Shown here: positions 1 to 6,898 of the stretch, in pieces
Layout: every line of letters starts with the position of its first letter
Numbering within the stretch: position 1 is the first letter of the stretch
Origin: Chloroflexota bacterium
Lineage (GTDB): Bacteria; Chloroflexota; Limnocylindria; P2-11E
Assembly: GCA_013695575.1 (NCBI GenBank)
Contig: JACDAF010000096.1
Coordinates: 1-15,503, forward strand
Direction: 5' to 3'
Length of the DNA: 15,503 nt
The notes under the pieces: generated by a model
What the model saw: only the letters and a program-made list of their open reading frames with translations
The model's database searches: none
What the model was told of the DNA's origin: nothing
Translations under genes and position numbers: made by a program

Positions 1-422
1 GCCACGGCGCGCACGGCAGCCGCAAGGTCCGCCTCGCCGACGATCGGGATCGTGTCGATGCTGATCTTTTCGCCGCGGATGTTGTGGCGGTCGGCTTCGG
101 AGATCGCGCCGACCGCGACCTGCCCGACCTGCGCCCCGCCGCCCACGACGATGATCCGCTTCCCGAACACCTCGATCATCGGCGGGACGAGCTCCACGGA
201 ATCGAGAACATCGAGCGCCCGGAGGTCGGCGAGCAGCCGGTCCGGCGTCGTCTCCGCGTCGAGCTCGACCTCCAGATGCACCACCGCGCGGTCGCCGCGC
301 TCCGGGATGTCGACCGCGCTGATGTTGCCACCGTGCGCGAGGATGACCTCGGTGATCCGGTGTAGCGTGCCCGGCTGATCCGAGCCGGTGCACGCGAGAG
401 CGACGACGTTCGGTGAGGCCAT
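1..422 (-). CDS. ACT-domain protein with DUF5612-like C-terminal part (3' end off window)
   Basis: About 140 residues are visible; the C-terminus lies beyond the left edge. Residues 1-75 look like an ACT fold: a start reading MASPNVVALACTGSDQPGTL, then HRITEVILAHGGNISAVDI, the usual 'new ligand site' pattern of ACT domains that bind amino acids. Residues from about 88 carry a glycine-rich strand (IIVVGGGAQVGQVAVGAI) followed by SEADRHNIRGEKISIDTIPIVG. I recall this arrangement from ACT proteins of archaea and some bacteria annotated with DUF5612; the name is from memory. Its role is probably small-molecule sensing, but no ligand can be assigned. ATG at 422 is chosen; an in-frame GTG lies directly before it (425). 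There is no clear Shine-Dalgarno. A TAGGCT box at 436-431 sits 5 nt before the GTG and 8 nt before the ATG, so a leaderless message is possible. The call of an ACT domain is firm, the second domain less so. Confidence 0.8.
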   Translation of the reverse strand, partial: MASPNVVALACTGSDQPGTLHRITEVILAHGGNISAVDIPERGDRAVVHLEVELDAETTPDRLLADLRALDVLDSVELVPPMIEVFGKRIIVVGGGAQVGQVAVGAISEADRHNIRGEKISIDTIPIVGEADLAAAVRAV

Positions 423-451
423 CACGGGAAAGCCTACCGATAGGGGTCTCC

Positions 452-832
452 CTACCCCGCAGGCCGGCCCCGCGCCTTGACCTCGAGGAGCTCCGCCTCC
501 TTCTTCTTGACCTCGGCGTCCTCACGGACCGACGCGATCGCCTCGTTGATGACGCGCGCGAGGAGCGAGATGACGAACCCGTCGACCACCCACGCGAGGA
601 CGGGCCGCGCCGGTCACCCGACGTGGCCGGACGGGCGCACGATCGTCGGCCGGAAGAGCGCGGCGAGCGCGAGACCGACCCAGGTGCCGAAGCACAGGTG
701 GCACGAGACAAGCCTGCCCAGGTGCTCGTTGCGCGCGGCCGCCGCGTCGCGCAGCCCGTTGAAGAGCCACGACTCGACGACGATGAACGTGATCTGGTGG
801 CACGCCGCAGCCAGGGCAAAGAGCCTCGCCAC
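452..832 (-). pseudogene. DUF1360-like small membrane protein interrupted by an in-frame TGA
   Basis: Reading from GTG 832 gives ARLFALAAACHQITFIV, then ESWLFNGLRDAAAARNEHLG and LVSCHLCFGTWVGLALAAL. This matches the pattern of DUF1360 membrane proteins, which have a variant of the CPWCxGxWV motif. The frame meets TGA at 616-614. It then continues in the same frame for 53 codons to TAG at 454-452, with a credible last membrane segment (RPVLAWVVDGFVISLLARVI) and a charged tail (REDAEVKKKEAELLEVKARG). The full frame of 126 residues, counting one for TGA, is a normal length for the family. The start is uncertain: there is no ATG in frame and no Shine-Dalgarno. Options are a real nonsense mutation, an assembly error in a TGG or CGA codon, or readthrough of the weak TGA-C context. 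TGA is an ordinary stop elsewhere in the window (for example 1808-1810), so a changed genetic code is not supported. Confidence 0.6.
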
Positions 833-1072
833 CCGGCTCGGAGTTGCATCGCGTGTGCCGCCGCGGCGAGCGAGGGCAGCGTCCGACCGCTGAAGTCGCA
901 CAGGCCCCGCAGGCGTCGATCCGAGGTCGGGCGTCGTCGAGCGAGAGGCTCGACGGGACCGCTGGTCCCGGACGGCGGCCCGCAACGAGGGCCCGCGCGG
1001 GGTAGACCGATGGACCGTCGGGGTCCGTAGGGGTACTTCGCAGGCACTGCGCGACATGCCATCGTCGGTGCG

Positions 1073-1810
1073 ATGGAAACACAGCCGAGGGAACCGACCG
1101 TGAACTACCTGCTGGGCTCATTGCCGGCTGCCGAGATGAGGGCACTTCGTCCGCGGCTGCGCCACGCGAACGTGGAGCGCGGCCGCGAGATTTACGCACC
1201 CGGCGCTCCGATCCGCGAGCTGTACTTCCCGACGAGCGGCCTCATCTCGATGATCGCGACGCTCCGGTCGGGCCGCTCCATCGAGGTCGGGACCGTGAGC
1301 CGCGAGGGCGTGACGGGACCGCCGATGTACCGCGGTGCCACGAATCCGCAGTACCGGGTCTGCGGGCAGATCGCGGGCGAAGGCTACGTCCTCGACGTCG
1401 ACGGCTACCACGAGCTGTATGGGCACAGCGCGGCGTTTCGGACCGCCGTCGAGCGCTACCTACACGTCCTCATGACCATGATGGCGCAGACAGCCGCGTG
1501 CAACGGCGCGCACGATGTGACCCAGCGGCTCGCGAAGTGGCTCCTCATCTCCCATGACGCGTCGGACGGACCGGAATTCGCTCTCACGCAGGAGTACCTC
1601 GCGATCATGATCGGCGTGCAGCGTCCGACGGTGACGCTCGCCGCCGGAGAGCTGCAGCGCGCCGGCCTGATGAGCTATCGGCGCGGCAAGATCCGGCTGC
1701 ATGACCGCGACGCGATCGCGAAGCGGGCGTGCGAGTGCTACGACACGGTCAGGAACGAGATGGGCACCCTGCTCCGCGCTCCCCTGCCCGAGGTACGCGT
1801 CGCCGTCTGA
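1073..1810 (+). CDS. Crp/Fnr-family transcriptional regulator
   Basis: This 245-residue cytoplasmic DNA-binding regulator has an N-terminal cyclic-nucleotide-binding-type beta-barrel (about residues 12-130; REIYAPGAPIRELYFPTSG is the start of the jelly roll). A long dimerisation helix follows (about 122-150), then a Crp-type winged helix (about 150-215) with QRLAKWLLISHD, LTQEYLAIMIGVQRPTVTLA as the recognition helix region, and YRRGKIRLHDRDAI as the wing. It resembles the large group of Crp-like proteins ending in an ACECY-type motif (ACECYDTV at 219-226). There is no N-terminal cysteine cluster, so it is not an Fnr-type iron-sulfur sensor. Its ligand is unknown. The ATG at 1073 lacks a clear Shine-Dalgarno. 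It is transcribed away from the DUF1360-like gene across about 240 bp, in which I see only a short GGACC/GGTCC inverted repeat (1012-1026). The LuxR-type regulator follows 61 bp downstream from its own promoter. Confidence 0.9.
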   Translation: METQPREPTVNYLLGSLPAAEMRALRPRLRHANVERGREIYAPGAPIRELYFPTSGLISMIATLRSGRSIEVGTVSREGVTGPPMYRGATNPQYRVCGQIAGEGYVLDVDGYHELYGHSAAFRTAVERYLHVLMTMMAQTAACNGAHDVTQRLAKWLLISHDASDGPEFALTQEYLAIMIGVQRPTVTLAAGELQRAGLMSYRRGKIRLHDRDAIAKRACECYDTVRNEMGTLLRAPLPEVRVAV

Positions 1811-1830
1811 TCCCCGCGTGCGAGCGCCGA

Positions 1831-1871
1831 TACCTATTTAGGATGTATACTTAAGACTATATACTCACGGT
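1831..1871 (+). promoter_or_regulatory. AT-rich promoter of the LuxR-type gene, probably leaderless
   Basis: This is a strikingly AT-rich patch (about 1832-1865) in otherwise very GC-rich DNA. It contains TATACT twice (1846-1851 and 1860-1865), 14 nt apart. The second copy ends exactly 6 nt before the GTG at 1872, the spacing expected if transcription starts on the start codon. A short inverted repeat GTATA (1845-1849) / TATAC (1860-1864) flanks a CTTAAG palindrome and could be an operator. No good -35 hexamer is visible. The promoter role is inferred from sequence only. Confidence 0.65.
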
Positions 1872-2435
1872 GTGGTCGTCCTTGCGCGTACCCCGCCGCG
1901 CGAACGGGCGCTGACCCCGCGCCAGCGTGAGGTCATCCGGCTCGTCGCGCGGGGCGCGCCGAACAAGGACATCGCGCGGACCCTCGGGATCACCGAGCAG
2001 GGGGTCAAAGCTCACGTCTCGCGGCTTCTCGAGCGCTACGGCGTGAGCAACCGCGTCGAGCTCGTACGGGTCACGCGCGCATGGGAGGAAGCCGACTCGC
2101 GCACCATGGGCTCGCTGGCGCCGCGTGTGGGGAGGCTCCGCGAGGGGCTCGACGGGGACGCGATCGACGACCTCGCCCGCGACCGGATTCGCGAGGAGGC
2201 CATCGGCGAGGCCGAACGCATGCTCTCGCCCGGCGTGCACCCCGAGATCGTGGCTCGGATCGCCCGGCTTGCTCGGACGCTCCGCGAGCTCGACGTCGCC
2301 ATCGTCCTCGCGCAGGAGCTGCCGGACGAGGGCGGCACGCCGATGATCGACCTTGTCCGCCGTCGCGTCAGTGCTGCCAAGGAGCTCGCGGACGGGCTCA
2401 TCGAGACTCTCGGCGCGCGTGCCGACGCGCTCTAG
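1872..2435 (+). CDS. LuxR-type HTH regulator with helical C-terminal region
   Basis: The product is 187 residues. Residues 12-68 form a GerE/LuxR helix-turn-helix: RALTPRQREVIRLVARGAPN, then KDIARTLGITEQGVKAHVSR and LLERYGVSNRVELVRV, with every landmark of the family present. Unlike response regulators there is no receiver domain before it; the HTH is at the very N-terminus. The rest (about 70-187) is predicted to be mostly helical and rich in Arg, Glu and Ala (for example RDRIREEAIGEAERML and ARIARLARTLRELDVAIVL), and I do not recognise it as a family. It may bind a partner or ligand or mediate oligomerisation. The GTG start at 1872 fits a leaderless transcript from the TATACT box 6 nt upstream; no Shine-Dalgarno is present. 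The stop is TAG at 2433-2435. The DUF983 reading frame follows in the same phase, so the two may be cotranscribed. Confidence 0.85.
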   Translation: MVVLARTPPRERALTPRQREVIRLVARGAPNKDIARTLGITEQGVKAHVSRLLERYGVSNRVELVRVTRAWEEADSRTMGSLAPRVGRLREGLDGDAIDDLARDRIREEAIGEAERMLSPGVHPEIVARIARLARTLRELDVAIVLAQELPDEGGTPMIDLVRRRVSAAKELADGLIETLGARADAL

Positions 2436-2474
2436 CTTCCTTCCCGCGCGCGCCGCTGGTGCCGCGTCCGCCGG

Positions 2475-2807
2475 CTGACCGCGATCCTCCGTCAGCGCTG
2501 TCCCCGCTGCCTCGTCGCCCCGGCGTTCGCGGGGCTGCTGCGCATGCACGAGCGGTGCCCCGGCTGCGGTCTCGTCTTTCAGCGCGAGCCGGGCTACTAC
2601 ACCGGCGCGATGGTCCTGAGCTACGCGATCGGCGTGCCCGTGCTCGCGCTGCTCAGCGCCGGGGTCCTATGGCTGACCCGCTGGCCGGTGGAGTGGGCAC
2701 TCCTCGGTGCCGACGCGATCTTCCTGGGCATCGCGCCGCAGGTGTTCCGCTACTCACGCATCCTCTGGATCCACTTCGATCAGGCGGTGGATCCGGCGGA
2801 GCGATAG
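2475..2807 (+). CDS. DUF983-family zinc-ribbon membrane protein
   Basis: The frame encodes LRQRCPRCLVAPAFAGLL, then ERCPGCGLVFQREPGYYTGA, then two membrane segments (about residues 44-67 and 74-92). This is the DUF983 layout: a four-cysteine zinc ribbon (C9, C12, C28, C31) ahead of a helical hairpin in the membrane. Function is not established for the family. The only ATG in the N-terminal part (2544) would cut off CPRC and destroy the ribbon. Between the LuxR stop at 2433-2435 and CPRC there is no in-frame ATG, GTG or TTG, so I place the start at CTG 2475, giving 110 residues. The alternatives are start at 2544 (87 residues), readthrough of the TAG to make an HTH-DUF983 fusion, or a sequence error. 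The start is therefore uncertain; the family call is good. The next gene starts 85 bp downstream. Confidence 0.75.
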   Translation: MTAILRQRCPRCLVAPAFAGLLRMHERCPGCGLVFQREPGYYTGAMVLSYAIGVPVLALLSAGVLWLTRWPVEWALLGADAIFLGIAPQVFRYSRILWIHFDQAVDPAER

Positions 2808-2880
2808 CGGCGGGCGCCGAGCGACACGCGTTCGGGCGCTCGATGTGCACCGGAATAGCGCGGCGGTGCCGAGCCATCGT

Positions 2881-2892
2881 TATCGTCCGCGC
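2881..2892 (+). promoter_or_regulatory. -10-like TATCGT box of the Hsp70-like gene (leaderless start)
   Basis: TATCGT at 2881-2886 matches TANNNT and ends 6 nt before the GTG at 2893. No Shine-Dalgarno precedes that GTG. The geometry is the same as at the LuxR-type (1860-1872) and LLM (4228-4240) genes, which favours GTG 2893 over ATG 2902 as the start. The role is inferred from position alone. Confidence 0.5.
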
Positions 2893-4206
2893 GTGCCCCC
2901 GATGCGGTTCGGACTCGATTTCGGCACGTCCAACACGACGCTCGCCGTCGCCGACGATGCGGTCGTCCGCGTCCTGCCGCTCGATCCCGACGTGGGTGCC
3001 ACCATGCCCTCCGTCCTCTACATCCGGCGCGACGGCAGCGCCCGGGTCGGCCACGGCGCGATCGACGCCTTCCTTGCGGACAATGCCGCGCGCGGGCCGG
3101 TCACACGCGAGTTCAAGCTGCTCGGCGTGCGCGTCCCCTCGAGCGACCCGGAGCAGCCGACGGTCGAGGCTCACATCTACACCGACCTCGCGTCTCCCGG
3201 CCGCTTCTTCCAGTCGCTGAAGACGTTCCTGGGCGATCCCCTGCTCCAGCCCACGAACGTGTTCGGCGATGCGAAGGGCCTGCAGGACCTCATCGCGATC
3301 GTCCTGGAGCACGTCCGCCGGCGGGCGCACGAGCTCGTGGGGATCTGGCCCGCGGATGTGACGCTCGGCCGGCCGGTCGAGTTCATCGGCGGGCCCGAGG
3401 CCGAGGCGCGCGCGGTGGCGCGCTTGGAGGAGGCCGCCCGGCTCGCTGGCTTCAGCGGCGTGCGATTCGAGCTCGAGCCGATCGCGGCGGCACGCGCCGC
3501 GGACGTGCCAGCCGGCACCGCGGTCGTGTTCGACTTCGGTGGCGGCACGCTCGATCTGTGCGTCACACGCCGCGAGAAGGAACGTATCGAGATCCTGGCG
3601 ACCGCCGGAGCGGATATCGGCGGCGATCGCATGACCCAGCTCGTCATCGACGAGACGGTCGCGCCGCGGCTCGGTGCGGACGCGGAGTGGGGACCAAAGC
3701 GGCTGGTGCTCCCCCGTTTCGTCACGAACGCGATCGGCGACTGGCGCGCGCTGTCAGCGCTGAACGAGAAGGGGCTCCTCGACGCGCTCGACGACCTCAT
3801 CCGGGCCGGCGCTCCGCGCCGGGAGCTCTTGGCCCTGCGGAGCGCGATCGAGCTCCAGCTCGGGTACGAGATCTTCGCGGTGGCCGACGCCGCGAAGTGC
3901 GACCTGTCGGAACAGCCTTCGGCCCTGGTCACGTTCCACCGCGGCCTGGTAGACGTCGACGCCCTCGTGACACGACGCCGCTTCGAGATGCGCATCGCGC
4001 CGCTCCTGGACCGGGTCGCGGCACTGCTCGGCACGGTGCTCGAGCGCGCAGATGTCCGGCACGGCGCCGTCGTCGAGGTCGTCTGCACGGGAGGCTCGAG
4101 TGCGATCCCGGCGGCCCGCGCCCTTCTCGAGCGCACCTTCCCGCAGGCGCGCGTCCGCAACACTGACCTGTACCGGAGCGTCGCCGCCGGACTAGCCGTT
4201 TCCTAA
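2893..4206 (+). CDS. YegD-like Hsp70-family protein
   Basis: This is a 437-residue cytoplasmic protein of the actin/Hsp70 ATPase fold. Phosphate-1 loop: RFGLDFGTSNTTLAV (residues 5-19). Phosphate-2 loop: VVFDFGGGTLDLCV around D214. The EPIAAA segment is at 195-200 and the adenosine-binding stretch CTGGSSAIPAARALLE starts at C398. It ends about where the nucleotide-binding domain ends, with no beta-sandwich substrate-binding domain or lid, as in E. coli YegD and unlike DnaK (about 640 residues). It is therefore a probable ATPase of unknown client specificity. The start is GTG 2893, supported by the TATCGT box 6 nt upstream; ATG 2902 in the same frame is the alternative. A 33-bp gap separates it from the LLM-family gene, which appears to have its own promoter inside that gap. 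Confidence 0.9.
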   Translation: MPPMRFGLDFGTSNTTLAVADDAVVRVLPLDPDVGATMPSVLYIRRDGSARVGHGAIDAFLADNAARGPVTREFKLLGVRVPSSDPEQPTVEAHIYTDLASPGRFFQSLKTFLGDPLLQPTNVFGDAKGLQDLIAIVLEHVRRRAHELVGIWPADVTLGRPVEFIGGPEAEARAVARLEEAARLAGFSGVRFELEPIAAARAADVPAGTAVVFDFGGGTLDLCVTRREKERIEILATAGADIGGDRMTQLVIDETVAPRLGADAEWGPKRLVLPRFVTNAIGDWRALSALNEKGLLDALDDLIRAGAPRRELLALRSAIELQLGYEIFAVADAAKCDLSEQPSALVTFHRGLVDVDALVTRRRFEMRIAPLLDRVAALLGTVLERADVRHGAVVEVVCTGGSSAIPAARALLERTFPQARVRNTDLYRSVAAGLAVS

Positions 4207-4227
4207 TGTCGCGAGCGCGCGGGCCAG

Positions 4228-4239
4228 TACCCTTGCGTC
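4228..4239 (+). promoter_or_regulatory. -10-like TACCCT box of the LLM-family gene (leaderless start)
   Basis: TACCCT at 4228-4233 matches TANNNT and ends 6 nt before the GTG at 4240. No Shine-Dalgarno is present in the 33-bp gap after the Hsp70-like gene. This is the same spacing seen at two other genes in the window. Confidence 0.5.
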
Positions 4240-5127
4240 GTGACGGACCCCCGGGCGATCGCCATGCGTCTCGGACAGGTGGGCGTCTGGACCACGCTGC
4301 TCGACGCGTGGCCCGCGAAGCGCGGCGCAGCGTTCGCGCGGGAGGTCGAGCGTCTCGGCTACCGCGCGCTCTGGATCCCGGAGACCGCGGTCAGCAAGGA
4401 CGTCTACGCGCACGCCGCGCTGTTGCTCGGCGCGACCGAGCGTCTGATCGTCGCGACGGGCATCGCCAATATCTGGGCGCGCGATCCGGTGGCGATGCGC
4501 AACGGCGAGCGCGCCCTCGCTGAGGCGTACCCCGGACGGTTCCTGCTGGGCCTCGGGGTGAGTCATGAGCCGGCCGTCAAGCGGCGCGGCGGCACGTACG
4601 AACGGCCGCTCGAACGCATGCGCGAGTACCTGGCCTCGATGGATCGCGCGCGCTACGCCGGCCCGGAGCCGGCCGAGCCCGCGGCGCGCGTCCTGGCGGC
4701 GCTCGGCCCCCGGATGCTGGCCCTCGCGGCCGAGCGCACGGCCGGAGCGCACCCCTACTTCGTCCCCGTCGAGCACACGCCGTTCGCGCGAAAGATCCTC
4801 GGACCAGCGCCACTCCTTGCCGTTGAGCAGGCGGTCCTGCTCGAAACAGACGTGCAGCGCGCTCGCGCGGCCGCGCGCGCGCACATGGCGGGCTACCTGC
4901 GGCTCGAGAACTACGCAAACTCGCTGCGCCGGATGGCCTGGTCCGACTCGGACATCGCCGGACCGAGCGACGGCCTCGTTGACGCGATCGTCGCGCACGG
5001 CGAGGTGGCAGCTTTGGTCGCACGCGTGCGGGCGCATCTCGACGGCGGCGCCGATCACGTGTGCGTCCAGGTGCTGAGCGACGATCCGCTCCCGGTCCTG
5101 CGCGAGGTCGCGGCCGCCCTCATGTAG
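4240..5127 (+). CDS. LLM-class (probable F420-dependent) oxidoreductase
   Basis: The product is a 295-residue TIM-barrel flavin/F420-dependent oxidoreductase of the luciferase-like monooxygenase class. Landmarks are an N-terminal strand RLGQVGVWTTLLDAWPA, FAREVERLGYRALWIPE (33-48), ERLIVATGIANIWARDP (67-83), YPGRFLLGLGVSHEPAV (97-113), and a central AERTAGAHPYFVPVEHT (164-180). The combination resembles the TIGR03620 (MSMEG_4141) group of putative F420-binding enzymes; that subgroup name is from memory. The substrate cannot be told from sequence. Whether the cofactor is F420 or FMN is an inference, and no F420 biosynthesis gene is visible here. The start is GTG 4240, supported by the TACCCT box; ATG 4264 is a fallback. 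It converges on the PIG-L gene with 51 bp between the stops. Confidence 0.87.
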   Translation: MTDPRAIAMRLGQVGVWTTLLDAWPAKRGAAFAREVERLGYRALWIPETAVSKDVYAHAALLLGATERLIVATGIANIWARDPVAMRNGERALAEAYPGRFLLGLGVSHEPAVKRRGGTYERPLERMREYLASMDRARYAGPEPAEPAARVLAALGPRMLALAAERTAGAHPYFVPVEHTPFARKILGPAPLLAVEQAVLLETDVQRARAAARAHMAGYLRLENYANSLRRMAWSDSDIAGPSDGLVDAIVAHGEVAALVARVRAHLDGGADHVCVQVLSDDPLPVLREVAAALM

Positions 5128-5178
5128 CGCGGATCTGGCGTCGGCGGCAGCCTCGCGTGTCCTGGAAGGAGGCACCGG

Positions 5179-5979
5179 TCAGCGCGTGCTGACGGTGAGC
5201 CCTTCAAGCAGACCGTGCCCGATGGAGGCCGCCCGCTCGCCGCGCACCTGGCCGAACTCCTCCTCCGCAAGCAGGCGATCGAGCCATTCGTCCGGGAGTG
5301 AGGCGAGCCACGGATCGATCTGCGTCCGGTGCGCCGCGAGCGCGCGCTTCTTGCGCGCGAGCTGCGGACGCACGTCGACGAGCGTCGTGACGTCCTCGTC
5401 GGGCATCCCGAGCGTCCCGCTGTCCTCGAACGGGAACGGCTGCTCGACACCCGCAGCTCTCATCTCGGAAAGCAAGGTCATGAACGCGCTCCGCGACGGG
5501 CCCGCGTAGTACAGCCGGACGCCCGGGACGCGGTCGAACGCCGCGGTCGCGCAGCGGCTGATCTTGCGGTGGTCGGGATGCCCGTACACGCCGCCTGGCT
5601 CGAAGGTGACGACGACATCGGGCCGCAGCTCGGCAAAATGCGCGGCGATCCGCTCGACCACCTCATCGTCGCGCGCCGTCGCGAAGGCTCGAGGGTCCGC
5701 GTTGCCGGCCGACCCTTCCATTCCGCTGTCGCGGTACCCGAGGAACCGCACGTCGTGCACGCCCAGCTCGGCGCAGGCGGCGCGCAGCTCGGCCTCACGG
5801 ACTTCGCCGAGGGTCTCCGGCGTCGCGAGCGACGGATCAGCGATCTCGCCCGCCTCGCCGCGTGTCGCGCAGATGGCCACGACCCGTGCGCCGGCGTCGA
5901 CGGCGGAGGCGACGCTGCCGCCGGCAGCGAAGGTCTCATCGTCCGGATGCGCGAAGACAGTGACGAGCGTCGGCGTCAT
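5179..5979 (-). CDS. PIG-L/LmbE-family N-acetylglucosaminyl deacetylase-like hydrolase
   Basis: This 266-residue zinc hydrolase of the PIG-L superfamily includes MshB, Mca and LmbE-like enzymes. The family signature is intact: AHPDDE (residues 10-15; H11, D14) near the N-terminus and GHPDH (133-137; H134, H137) as the remaining metal and catalytic site, with GARVVAICATRGEAGE and DVRFLGYRDSGM between them. Known members remove acetyl groups from GlcNAc-containing compounds or cleave amide conjugates of mycothiol or bacillithiol. The exact substrate is not evident. The ATG at 5979 overlaps the stop of the DUF2231-Rieske gene as ATGA (5976-5979), so the two are almost certainly translationally coupled. 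The C-terminus (LAEEEFGQVRGERAASIGHG) is complete and ends in TGA. Confidence 0.92.
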   Translation of the reverse strand: MTPTLVTVFAHPDDETFAAGGSVASAVDAGARVVAICATRGEAGEIADPSLATPETLGEVREAELRAACAELGVHDVRFLGYRDSGMEGSAGNADPRAFATARDDEVVERIAAHFAELRPDVVVTFEPGGVYGHPDHRKISRCATAAFDRVPGVRLYYAGPSRSAFMTLLSEMRAAGVEQPFPFEDSGTLGMPDEDVTTLVDVRPQLARKKRALAAHRTQIDPWLASLPDEWLDRLLAEEEFGQVRGERAASIGHGLLEGLTVSTR

Positions 5980-6833
5980 CCGTGCGGGGCTCGGCGCACC
6001 TCGATGCCCGCGTCGCCGCGGCGGACCTCATAGGCAGGCTGGTCGAAGGTCGCCGGCCCGCGCGCGACGCGGCCGGTCCGGAGGTCGAAGCGCGAGCCGT
6101 GGCATTGGCATTCGATCTTGTCGCCCACGAGCTTGCCGTGCTCCGCGAGCGAGCAGCCGGCATGCGCGCAGGTGTCGTGCAGCGCGTAGACCGTGTCGCC
6201 ACGCTTCACGACGACGATCGACTGCGCGCCTGCTCTCGCCTTCGCCGGCGCGTCCTCGGGGAAGCTGGCCGGCTCGAGCGCCGACCACTTCCCGCCGCCG
6301 CCGCGCCAGGCGTGGCGATCGACCATGTAGCCCTGGCCGAAGACGACCTCACCACCGATGTAGGCACCGATCACGAGCAGCACGTAGCCGACGATCGCCG
6401 CGATCATGGCGTGGTCGTTGGTCCCGGCGACGATCTCGAAGCGGACCAGCACCGAGGCCAGGTAGAAGATCGTCGAGAAGAACATCAGGAGGGAGTGGAT
6501 CGTCGCGTAGCGGCGCGTCTTGCCATCCGTGCCCGTGTAGTCCGCGATACCGGTGGCCGCCGCGGCCAGCATCCCCACGAAGCCGAGGAGCGTCGCCCAG
6601 TTGGCACCATCGACCTGGTCGATGAGGTCGAGGAACAGCGCGGCCGAGAATGCGCCGACCGGCAGGTCGGTGACCACCGGATGGAGCGCGTGACCGAGCC
6701 AGGTGCCATGGAGGAGGTCCTTCACCGGCGGGACCGGGCGCAGTACCGCGAGGTAGATCTTCTGAAGGAGCTCGCCGACCCCGTCGGCCCATTCCTGGCG
6801 GTCAAGGATGCCGTTCACAAGCCGCCGGATCAT
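5976..6833 (-). CDS. DUF2231 membrane domain fused to a Rieske [2Fe-2S] domain
   Basis: The product is 285 residues. Residues 40-175 form a DUF2231-type membrane domain: HGTWLGHALHPVVTDLPVGA opens it, and about four hydrophobic helices follow (roughly 56-73, 80-98, 112-132, 142-162). Residues 180-280 are a Rieske ferredoxin-like domain with all ligands visible: C222 and H224 in TCAHAGC, C242 and H245 in ECQCHGSRFD, followed by GRVARGPA. It likely passes electrons at the inner face of the membrane; the partner is unknown. GGAGG at 6845-6841 lies 7 nt before ATG 6833, which decides the start; earlier in-frame GTG (6854) and ATG (6839) are too close to or before the ribosome site. It is the first gene of a two-gene operon with the PIG-L hydrolase (4-nt overlap) and diverges from the LigD polymerase gene. 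Confidence 0.9.
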   Translation of the reverse strand: MIRRLVNGILDRQEWADGVGELLQKIYLAVLRPVPPVKDLLHGTWLGHALHPVVTDLPVGAFSAALFLDLIDQVDGANWATLLGFVGMLAAAATGIADYTGTDGKTRRYATIHSLLMFFSTIFYLASVLVRFEIVAGTNDHAMIAAIVGYVLLVIGAYIGGEVVFGQGYMVDRHAWRGGGGKWSALEPASFPEDAPAKARAGAQSIVVVKRGDTVYALHDTCAHAGCSLAEHGKLVGDKIECQCHGSRFDLRTGRVARGPATFDQPAYEVRRGDAGIEVRRAPHG

Positions 6834-6840
6834 CGTCATA

Positions 6841-6845
6841 CCTCC
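6841..6845 (-). promoter_or_regulatory. Shine-Dalgarno GGAGG deciding the start of the DUF2231-Rieske gene
   Basis: GGAGG on the minus strand is followed by 7 nt and then the ATG at 6833-6831. It lies inside the frame opened by the upstream GTG (6854), which argues against that codon. It is one of only two strong ribosome sites I noticed in the window. Confidence 0.7.
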
Positions 6846-6898
6846 TGCAGGCACCGCCTCGCGCGCAGCGCGAATGTACTCGGGGCAGACTGCGTGGT

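Noticed and set aside
614..616. TGA as selenocysteine or as a reassigned tryptophan codon
   Set aside because: The family has no known redox residue at this point, I see no obvious stem-loop like a bacterial SECIS, and TGA ends the Crp-like, PIG-L and Rieske genes in the same window.
1012..1026. GGACC-N5-GGTCC hairpin upstream of the Crp-like gene
   Set aside because: It is too short and GC-rich to separate from background; mentioned only as the sole structure in that gap.
413..1030. A 205-codon plus-strand open frame over the DUF1360-like region
   Set aside because: It is an Arg/Asp/Glu-rich shadow with no motif, whereas the minus strand shows a recognisable family pattern on both sides of the TGA.
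2818..2842. CGAGCG/CGCTCG inverted repeat before the Hsp70-like gene
   Set aside because: Six-bp GC stems with a 13-nt loop are common by chance in this composition, and its position fits no clear role.
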